Origin: Euborellia annulipes
Taxonomy: Eukaryota > Arthropoda > Insecta > Dermaptera > Anisolabididae
Length of the DNA: 64,000 bases
NCBI GenBank assembly: GCA_023213315.1
Contig: JAKCPI010003054.1
Location: 62,001-126,000 of the forward strand
Direction: 5' to 3'
In this document: positions 56,170-64,000 of the stretch, one piece after another
Layout of the letters: each line of letters begins with the position of its first letter
Position numbering within the stretch: position 1 is the first letter of the stretch
Position numbers and translations under genes: made by a program
The notes under the pieces: model-generated
Databases searched by the model: none
What the model was told of the DNA's origin: nothing
Seen by the model: only the letters and a program-made list of their open reading frames with translations

Positions 56170-56460
56170 TCAGTAGTCTGATAAATATTTATTTAGACTA
56201 TTTGGATACCAAATGGTATAAATAAAAGTGCCTGGACCTCCCTAATATATATCCATGAGCGGGGTGATGGGGAGACCCCTCCCAGAAGGCTCCCCGCCCC
56301 AAGAAAAAATGAGAAAATATGGGGCCTTCGAGGCCCCCGGAGGATGGCTGGTCCCATGGCCCCTCCCAGCCAAATTCCCTAGCTACGCCCATGTAAATAT
56401 CGTATCTAAATAATGTGTGTCATTAAAAATCTTTATGACCTAAGATGCAGAAAAGACTTT
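56170..56460 (+). mobile_element. diverged SINE-T1 body hosting a hAT MITE
   Basis: GGATACCAAATGGTATAAAT and GCCTGGACCTCC lie before, and TATGACCTAAGATGCAGAAAA after, the 56254-56393 insertion. A tRNA-like head may lie at 56110-56135 (GTGGCTGAGAGGCTAGAGG). Confidence 0.45.
56254..56393. mobile_element. hAT MITE, 140 bp
   Basis: TATATATC at 56246-56253 and TAAATATC at 56394-56401 (7 of 8). It shares AGCTACGCCCATG and GGAGGATGGCTGG with the 13426 element in reverse. Confidence 0.68.
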
Positions 56461-56588
56461 AAAAAAATGGCTGAAGCAGGAATTGAACACTGATCACCTG
56501 TGTCACTGTTACCCCTACACATATCCCCTAAATATTAATAATACGCACGAAATATTAAAGACTATAAAACGACAAAATGACAGAATAT

Positions 56589-57165
56589 ATTTATGTACTA
56601 GTCAAAGTACTTAAGAAAAATAGTAGTAATCTACCTAACTCATTTACAAAAAAAAAAAAAATTTATTAGTCCCTTGAAAGGGAGAACAACTCTTAAAAGA
56701 GTGTGTTCTAAATTTGGAAAATGTTTAACAGAGATGGATGGATGGGATAGATACATGATACATTCATTCGGAAGCAATAAGTTGCTATTTTTAACCACCC
56801 AGGGGAATAAATGTATATGTATTTGAGTGAGAAGGGAGAAAATAAAACAAAAATAAATCCAACAATGAAATATGAGCTCGGATATTTTTCTTGGTTTATT
56901 TTTGCATCGTTTTATGTTTATTTATTGATGTACGAATTTCGTTATATGAACGAATGATTGAAAATAATAAACTAAACCAAATAAAAAAATAATATCAAAA
57001 TTTATAGGTGGATTAAAGAAAAAAATTATTTATTTAAAATGATATTTTTTGTTACAAATGTTAATTCTACAATAATATAAATAAAAATTTCAAGTCTCAT
57101 CCCATTTTGATCCCCGTTTAAACCAATAAAAATCTGTTTAAAATTCGTGATTAACAAATGATTTA
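56589..57165 (+). repeat. segment duplicate A (~577 bp)
   Basis: Matches 57898-58481 in direct orientation at high identity (about 97% by eye). It contains TTATTAGTCCCTTGAAAGGG and GATGGATGGATGGGATAG. It does not match any other repeat in the window. Confidence 0.85.
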
Positions 57166-57897
57166 GGCTGGTCGTCCACTGGACGCGACAACGCGCTACC
57201 GCTACAAGCGCTACAACATGCTACAGATCCCAATGTGTGTGAATCAATTGAAGCTCGTCCACTGCAAGCGCGCGACAACACGCTACAACGCGCTTCGAGC
57301 GACAAGGCGCTACAGATCCCAAAAAAATGGGATCTGTAGCGCGTTGTAGCGTCTAACCCTTTGTTTTTCTAACCTAAAATACTCTCACCGGCAAAAAAAA
57401 AAACCGCAACACTTTGTTTTTTCTTAATAAAATTGATGGAATTGAATAAAACAAAGACCAAAATGTCGATATTTAATTTGTGGGACAAAATAAGATTAAA
57501 TAGACCTCGAAGAGCCGTAGTTACTTCATCAATCACTGTTTGTTCGGTGAGTGTGTGTTTAAATGAATTTTCATAAATTTTTTAAATTTTTTATTAACTG
57601 TTTCAAGAATCGACTGCTTTGCAAATATCAGTTTCGATTTTTCATCACCGTCAGGACCTTTAAAGATAAACATAGAGTATGTTTAATTTATTTTATATTC
57701 AACACTTACTTATTCTTTTATAGTCGGGAAAAAATTTCGGTTCCGGGGCGGAAAAATTTAGGGCCTCTAAAAAAAAGGTAAAAAATTTTTTAAGGAGGGG
57801 GCGGCAAATTAAATTTTTAAAGTTTTGTTTTTTTTTGGGGGGGGGGGGGGCAAAAAATATCTTGCCTAGGTCGGCAGAATAGCTTGCGCCGGCCCTG
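57166..57897. mobile_element. insertion between two segment duplicates, hAT-like right end
   Basis: It begins GGCTGGTCGTCCACTGGACG, with repeated CGCTACAACGCGC/ACAAGCGCTAC motifs and an inverse GGGATCTGTAGCGCG. It ends with a G tract and CGCCGGCCCTG, a hAT-type terminus. The left terminus does not match the right one, so the block is rearranged or composite. Confidence 0.4.
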
Positions 57898-58481
57898 ATT
57901 TATGTACTAGTCAAAGTACTTAAGAAAATAGTAGTAATCTACCTAACTCATTTACAAAAAAAAAATTTATTAGTCCCTTGAAAGGGAGAACAACTCTTAA
58001 AAGAGTGTGTGTTCTAAATTTGGAAAATGTTTAACAGAGATGGATGGATGGGATAGATACATGATACATTCATTCGGAAGCAATAAGTTGCTATTTTTAA
58101 CCACCCAGGGGAATAAACCTATATGTATTTGAGTGAGAAGGGAGAAAATAAAACAAAAATAAATCCAACAATGAAATATGAGCTCGGATATTTTTTCTTG
58201 GTTTATTTTTGCATCGTTTTATGTTTATTTATTGATGTACGAATTTCGTTATATGAACGAATGATTGAAAATAATAAACTAAACCAAATAAAAAAATATC
58301 AAAATTTATTCTTCTTTATAGGTGGATTAAAGAAAAAAAAATTATTTATTTAAAATGATATTTTTTGTTACAAATGCTAATTCTCCAATAATATAAATAA
58401 AAATTTCAAGTCTCATCCCATTTTGATCCCCGTTTAAACCAGTAAAAATCTGTTTAAAATTCGTGATTAATAAATGATTTA
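57898..58481 (+). repeat. segment duplicate B (~584 bp)
   Basis: Direct copy of 56589-57165, differing by small indels (poly-A length, TTCTTCTTTA insertion near 58310). It begins exactly after the CGGCCCTG terminus of the intervening insertion. Confidence 0.85.
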
Positions 58482-58739
58482 AATATATCTGGAGGTAATA
58501 GGATAACTTCTAATTAGGCCTATATAAATAAAAGGTTTTTGTTTGATTTGTTCTTCTTCAAGATACCTTAAATAGCCTACTACAGTGTAGTTAAAAAATA
58601 TTTTAATTAATAAGTTTAAATTTTATTAGTCTATAAAGCTGATATTTCCTTTTGAATTAATTGATGAATAATTGTATAATTATAATAAAATTCATTATTT
58701 TAATAAGATAATTTGAATTGCGAGTTTAATAAACTTTTT

Positions 58740-60297
58740 ACTTTCTATTAGGGCCTACCTATATATATATATATTATAGGTATTGGATATATATATATAT
58801 TATAGAAAGTATTGGTTTCATGTCAAAAATTCGATGTCAAGATTTTGTTGGAAATATATGTTTTGAGAACACCTGAGTCCAAAAAAGTGGGCCCCCTAAC
58901 CAAGAGAGAATCCAGAGGAGTTTCTCGGAGGGGGGTGTAATATGGTGTGACTGGTCGCAGAGCACACAATTTTTTCTTACTTTCGGCAATTTAAAGATGC
59001 ATTCTGTACTTTATATTAAAAATAAAATTTTATTCCCAAAAAAATTTTTTTTTAATCTCGTGGGGGAGTAATTACACCCTTTACCCCCCCCCTTGTATCT
59101 GCCTTTGACCCGTAACATGGTCTATCTGTGTGTCTGGGAACAAAATATCTCAAGTACGAAAAGAAGGTCGAAATTTCATATTTAAGTTTTAAGGGTTACC
59201 CCCTGACCAGCGGCGTAACCAGCCTTTGAGGGCGGGGGGGGCGAAGCTCAACTAGGGCGCCGATTTTCCAGGGGGCTCCGCCCCCTGGACCCCTTGCTCG
59301 CCTTCGGCGGGCAAATTTCTTGCATCCAGTAATTTTCTCAGCGAATTTGTTTATATTTACATGTTTTTTAATGACCCCTGTATGATTTTGTTTTGATTTT
59401 TCTTTGCTTTTACGAAAAATGTCGTTTTCTTCTGTGATTATTTCAAAAACTATTCAGTTTTCGGGAAAATATCAAAGAATAAAAACTTTTTAAAATAGAG
59501 TATTTTATTTCGACGGGCATGCAAATGAAATTTTATTTAAAAATTGCTAGACATTCGTTCATTCATTCACTAAATCTCGGGCGGAAATGGGCGGGTTTGA
59601 AAAAATTCCGGGCGGGCTCGGGCGGGCCTGAAGAATGGTAAAAGCCCTTTCATTTTGAGAAAATCGAAAAAAACTGAAAAACTACATCAGTAAAATACTA
59701 GTACTTTTTGGCCGATTTTGATTAAAAGCTTATTTTCACGGTCCCGGGGGGTGTTTACCTTAAATATAACATTTCAGTCTCATAGCTCAATTCCTTCATG
59801 CTTAAAAAATTTTGAATTCCAAAAAATTAAATATTAAGGCTTATACGAATCCTGAGTAAATCTCCACAGCCTTAAAACATCAAATAAAGGCTTATATATT
59901 GCAAAATAAAAAAAAATTTTAATTATAAAGCCTCTATATACGTTATTTATTATTTTTGGAATTAAATTCATTTAAAATAGTAGAATTCAAGTTGTAATAT
60001 AATTTGAAAAGAAAACTATCAATTTTTTAAGACAATCGATGAAAAGAATATGATAAAATCACATACGCTGGGCTATATTTTAGAGGCCGTAGGGCGCCTA
60101 TGCCGGTTCCGGGGGGCGCCAAAGGCTCGATGCGCCTGGGGCGGGGGGGCTCGAGCCCCCCTCGCCCCCCTGGTTACGCCACTGCCCCTGACAATGTGAG
60201 ACGTGACAGGATGCTTTTGAATAAAACCGGCCAAAGAGTACTAGTACTTTACTGATGCATTTTTTCAGTTTTTCTTTTTCGATTTTCTCAAAATTTG
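58740..60297 (+). mobile_element. degenerate PHE copy split by a hAT element
   Basis: ACTTTCTATTAGGGCCTACC with an AT hairpin, then GTCAAAAATTCGATGTCAAG. PHE sequence resumes after the hAT insertion at 60193 (TGCTTTTGAATAAAACCGGCC and onward). A ~220-bp foreign block (about 58890-59115) containing GTGTGACTGGTCGCAGAGC also interrupts it. Confidence 0.6.
59208..60184. mobile_element. hAT element, 977 bp, non-autonomous, perfect 8-bp TSD
   Basis: CCCCTGAC at 59200-59207 and 60185-60192. Termini CAGCGGCGTAACCAG and CTGGTTACGCCACTG. Subterminal GC palindrome CAGGGGGCTCCGCCCCCTG at ~59258. The interior includes a captured PHE fragment (59650-59805). No transposase frame. Confidence 0.82.
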
Positions 60298-60835
60298 ACA
60301 TGATATTTCTTTTGTTGGATACTGGAATGATTGAATGATTACTCGGCTATTTAAAGTGCCAATTCTAAAAGCGTTATTGATGAATCATGATACTTAGAAG
60401 AAATATTTGAAAAACAATCGCTAATGTGTAAAATTCATGTCTTAGAAAATTGTTAAAAAAATTTTTTTAATGAAAAAGATGTTAACAATGTCAATATTTA
60501 ACCACTAAACTGGAAGGTGAAGTTTCAGACATGTATTATATCAAAATAAACTAATAGATTCACCTTATTAGACTTCTCCTTAGGGATTATTTAAAAATTT
60601 ATGACAATATTCAGGAGACCAAAGTCAAAAATTCCAATAAAAACAAGAAAAACAAAATACTGTAATAAGTTTATAGGCTATTGTTATTTTAATTTTATCA
60701 ACTTTTGATAAAAAATCATGTTAAATAATTAAAAGTAAGTTTAAAAATATTTTGATTTATGTACATTTCGATGTTAAAACCTTAAAACTTCATCTGTTCT
60801 GTACCTTATTACAAACTCAAATAAATAAAATAAAT

Positions 60836-60957
60836 AAAAAAGGAGCAGGAGCAACTAAAAAATTAAAGCCTCCGATTTTCAACAATTTTTCGAAACGTCT
60901 GGGTAATTGTTGAAAAACGGAAGCTTTACTTTTTGGGTGCTCCTAAATATTCATCGG
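60836..60957. mobile_element. short foldback with truncated ribozyme core
   Basis: GGAGCAACTAAAAAATTAAAG and its inverse flank CGAAACGTCTGGGTAATTG. Only the GAAACGTC half of a hammerhead survives. Confidence 0.4.
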
Positions 60958-61344
60958 ACTGCCTGGAGTCGAAATCCAAATCCCTTGGTTTTTAGATAAT
61001 CACATTGGTCAACACCTCTAACCCCCCGGACACGGGGGGGGGTGAGGTTTGTATAGTTAAAGCCAGAGAGATGAGTTTATTTTATGAGTTGCTAAAAAAG
61101 ATAAAACAGAACAAATCGATTTTAATTAAACTCCAACCCAGACTAAAAAAAGAAAAATAATACTACTTATAAAGGCCTAAAAAAATTTTTTGTAGCCTAA
61201 CAACAATATCTACTTTTGATTAATTTTCTCAATCTAGAGTTTTGATTATGACATAAAAACCTGTTTTTTATGCAATAAAAATCCCTAAATATGCCATATA
61301 ATATATAAAAGTATTAAATCTATACTATTATATAAAAGACAATC

Positions 61345-61412
<68 letters not shown>
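61345..61412 (+). repeat. (TCTG)n microsatellite, ~17 units
   Basis: Uninterrupted tetranucleotide within the Helentron 5' region. The opposite strand yields a spurious Q-T-D-R repeat ORF. Confidence 0.95.
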
Positions 61413-61417
<5 letters not shown>

Positions 61418-61720
61418 AACGCATAGACTCCGAAACTACTGGACCGATTTTCATGGAGTTTTTTTTAATGGGTAGGGAATTTTCCGGGGGTGGTTTTAGG
61501 CTATCATTATATCGAATTAGGGGTAGGGAACCCCCCTTTTTGGGGGTTATCAATTACCCCATAGCAAAGCATTGGAAAACAGGATCTAACTCGCTTTATG
61601 AAAAATATATTTATCAAATCTTTAAAATGAAAAATAAAAACTCTTCCTCCCCCTAACAATTCGACATTTGAAAAGATTTTTCCGCTCTGCGCCCCCACCC
61701 CCCCCCCCCACCCCTAAAAT

Positions 61721-62965
61721 TTTATTTTTTTTATTTTTCATTCGATTTTAATAAAATTTAAAATGTTGCTTTCTTAGGGTGTAAATAATTGAAAAATGGT
61801 ATTTTAGACCCCAGAAAGTTCAATTACCCCACTGACCCCCCTGAAATTTATTTTTCATTCGATTTTAATAAAATTTAAAATGTTGCTTTCTTAGGGTGTA
61901 AATAATTGAAAAATGGTATTTTAGACCCCAGAAAGTTCAATTACCCCACTGACCCCCCTGAAATTTATTTTTCATTCGATTTTAATAAAATTTAAAATGT
62001 TGCTTTCTTAGGATGTAAATAATTGAAAAATGGTATTTTAGACCCCAGAAAGTTCAATTACCCCACTGACCCCCCTGAAATTTATTTTTCATTCGATTTT
62101 AATAAAATTTAAAATGACGCTTTCTTAGGGTGTAAATAATTGAAAAATGGTATTTTAGACCCCAGAAAGTTCAATTACCCCACTGACCCCCCTGAAATTT
62201 ATTTTTCATTCGATTTTAATAAAATTTAAAATGTTGCTTTCTTAGGGTGTAAATAATTGAAAAATGGTATTTTAGACCCCAGAAAGTTCAATTACCCCAC
62301 TGACCCCCTGAAATTTATTTTTCATTCGATTTTAATAAAATTTAAAATGTTGCTTTCTTAGGGTGTAAATAATTGAAAAATGGTATTTTAGACCCCAGAA
62401 AGTTCAATTACCCCACTGACCCCCCTGAAATTTATTTTTCATTCGATTTTAATAAAATTTAAAATGTTGCTTTCTTAGGGTGTAAATAATTGAAAAATGG
62501 TATTTTAGACCCCAGAAAGTTCAATCACCCCCTGACCCCCCTGAAATTTATTTTTCATTCGATTTTAATAAAATTTAAAATGTTGCTTTCTTAGGGTGTA
62601 AATAATTGAAAAATGGTATTTTAGACCCCAGAAAGTTCAATTACCCCACTGACCCCCTGAAATTTATTTTTCATTCGATTTTAATAAAATTTAAAATGAC
62701 GCTTTCTTAGGGTGTAAATAATTGAAAAATGGTATTTTAGACATCAGAAAGTTCAAACACCCCCCTGACCCCCCTGAAATTTATTTTTCATTCGATTTTA
62801 ATAAAATTTAAAATGACGCTTTCTTAGGGTGTAAATAATTGAAAAATGGTATTTTAGACATCAGAAAGTTCAATCACCCCCCTGACCCCCCTGAAATTTA
62901 TTTTTCATTCGATTTTAATAAAATTTAAAATTACGCTTCCTTAGGGTGTAAATAATTGAAAAATA
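61721..62965 (+). repeat. 117-bp minisatellite, ~10.5 units
   Basis: Units start at 61739, 61856, 61973, 62090, 62207, 62323, 62440 and so on, judged by CATTCGATTTTAATAAAATT. Each has GCTTTCTTAGGGTGTAAATA, GGTATTTTAGACCCCAG and ACCCCACTGACCCCCCTG. Most units are nearly identical; the last three share ATGACGC and AGACATCAG variants. Confidence 0.9.
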
Positions 62966-63291
62966 TATTAATCAAATATTTAAAATAAAAAATAAAAACT
63001 TTTTTTCATAATTAATTAAAATACATTTATCTGGACAACTCTTAGTCACATCCCGAGACGCCGCCCGCCAGGGCCTAGCGGGGTAGGGTTGCCGAAGGCA
63101 ACCCTACCGCAGCTAGTAATATATAAAAGTATTAAAATATGCAATATAGATATATGGCAAAAATATCAGGTAAAAATGCTTCCAATTAAAGGTAATGATT
63201 TCTACTTAAAACAGAGTAAAATATTTTTAACGAATATCCGGCCTTTGCAGTAAAGGAGGTTGCATCGGAAATAAACAACAGTATTTAAATT

Positions 63292-63529
63292 GGGTATAGG
63301 AGACTTTGCAGCCAAGGAAATAGATAATAAAAAATCAATCTAGAGTTTTGACGATTAATTGTTAGAATACTAGGTTGACAGTATTCTAACAATTAATCGT
63401 CCTGAGGAAGGTCGTGACTTGCGACCGAAACGTCGACGATTAATAATTAAATAAGTTTTTTATTTAATTTCCTTGGCTGCAAAGTCTCCTATACCCAATT
63501 CAAAGTCTACAGCCACTTCTCATCACTAG
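63292..63529 (+). mobile_element. 238-bp hammerhead retroelement, sister of 22995
   Basis: Begins GGGTATAGGAGAC and ends CATCACTAG like its sister. CAACAGTATTT occurs just before (63276) and just after (63532), giving an 11-bp probable target duplication. It contains an extra internal inverted repeat (GACGATTAATTGTTAGAATA against its inverse) not present in the sister. Confidence 0.7.
63391..63444 (+). ncRNA. hammerhead ribozyme with 10-bp perfect stem I
   Basis: Stem I ATTAATCGTC/GACGATTAAT (10 bp perfect), core CTGAGGA, stem II GGTCG/CGACC, GAAA, CGTC. This is the cleanest motif in the window. It lies in an element at 63292-63529 whose ends match the 22995-23200 element. The upstream arm repeats the stem as an inverted copy at 63339-63360, so the transcript could fold alternatively. 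Confidence 0.82.
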
Positions 63530-64000
63530 TTCAACAGTATTTTATTTTCAATCGACCCTGTGGAAATAAATTTTAACCCATTATTAACAAATCTACCTAA
63601 GTATCAATAGTTTCATAATTATTTTATTTAAATGTTTTCAACAGTCCAAAAATGAACTTTTTTGACCATTTGAGCTTAAAACGTCAACCAATCAATTAGC
63701 TACGTATAAACCCCTAGGATTATGTATAAATAATTATCAACCAACACATACTGTATTTAATTTTTTAAATGGTCTTATTGTAGAAAAATTTTTCCTCATC
63801 GTGCTTTCGTCGGGAATTTTGTTATTTGTGTATTTTGTTTAAAAAAAAGTCTTTGAAAGGGTTTCCATAAAATTAAAAAATTAAAATGAAATAAAATTTT
63901 TGTCAAAATATGTTTAAAAGTTTTAAATAGGCATCTTTATGCAATATTGATTTTCCGGGCCGTATATGTTAGCAATTAGAATATTCAATTTCATAGGAAT

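Larger units (their letters stand above)
61319..63116 (+). mobile_element. Helentron-type non-autonomous element (HINE/DINE-1-like), 1.8 kb
   Basis: The 5' end TATACTATTATATAAAAG is followed by a (TCTG)n microsatellite and the conserved ACTACTGGACCGATTTTCAT segment, typical of Helentron-associated elements across animals. A 117-bp minisatellite follows. The 3' end has CGAGACGCCGCCCGCCAGGG, then a hairpin GGTAGGGTTGCC/GGCAACCCTACC and terminal CTAG. No Rep/helicase frame. A 20-bp direct repeat TAATATATAAAAGTATTAAA flanks it (61299-61318, 63117-63136). Confidence 0.78.

Noticed and set aside
60098..60301. Frame with SPPAPGASSLW
   Set aside because: Reads the GC-rich end of the 977-bp hAT element.
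61320..61553. Minus-strand frame with repeated Q-T-D-R
   Set aside because: Translation of the (TCTG)n microsatellite in a Helentron-like element.

Overview
The window is AT-rich eukaryotic nuclear DNA from an invertebrate. An arthropod such as a crustacean or chelicerate is my best guess, at low confidence. Evidence for this is hammerhead-ribozyme retroelements of the Penelope/retrozyme kind, Helentron-type rolling-circle elements, tRNA-derived SINEs and many small hAT and mariner-like elements, all in long non-coding sequence with at most isolated short exons. Nothing looks bacterial or viral, and no intact transposase, reverse transcriptase or other long protein is present. Most of the window reads as intron or intergenic DNA built by nested insertion.

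The best coding call is a 73-bp internal exon on the minus strand (36987-37059). It has canonical splice sites and encodes an EF-hand-like loop. A few short segments (20819-20950, 21640-21722, 33123-33254, 50566-50681, 55138-55404) have coding-like or promoter-like features but are much less certain.

The dominant repeat is a ~670-bp family that I call PHE (paired-hairpin element). One end is an AT-rich hairpin starting ACTTTCTCTTACCT. The other end is a long GC-richer hairpin bounded by TCTGGTGTGAC and GTCACACCAGA, which carries the inverted copy AGGTAAGAGAAAGT at its loop. More than fifteen whole or partial copies occur from about 0.3 kb to 60 kb. They insert into A/T runs, and one copy sits inside another (45841-47185).

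A second major component is a set of short foldback elements carrying hammerhead ribozyme cores (CUGANGA, stem II, GAAA, then a four-base palindrome overlapping the cleavage site). Cores are intact at 763, 15321, 23061, 26017, 26238, 37382, 37585 and 63391, and at least eight decayed copies are visible. Several elements have 11- to 15-bp target duplications. Two carry one ribozyme on each strand. After the ribozyme most copies share a T-rich TTTATTT stretch and then GGCTGC plus pyrimidines.

Other layers are: SINE-T1 (tRNA head, body, T-rich tail) with clean target duplications, SINE-T2, SINE-T3 and a 117-bp tRNA-like retroposon; about ten hAT-type non-autonomous elements, several with perfect 8-bp duplications, including a 1.93-kb composite at 33981-35910; TA/TTAA-flanked elements at 6407 and 51840; and two Helentron-like elements (about 41.1-43.2 kb and 61.3-63.1 kb) with internal minisatellites of ~125 and 117 bp. 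A ~580-bp segment is duplicated at 56589 and 57898. Nested insertions give a relative chronology: PHE, then SINE, hAT and ribozyme elements inside PHE, then hAT inside hAT.
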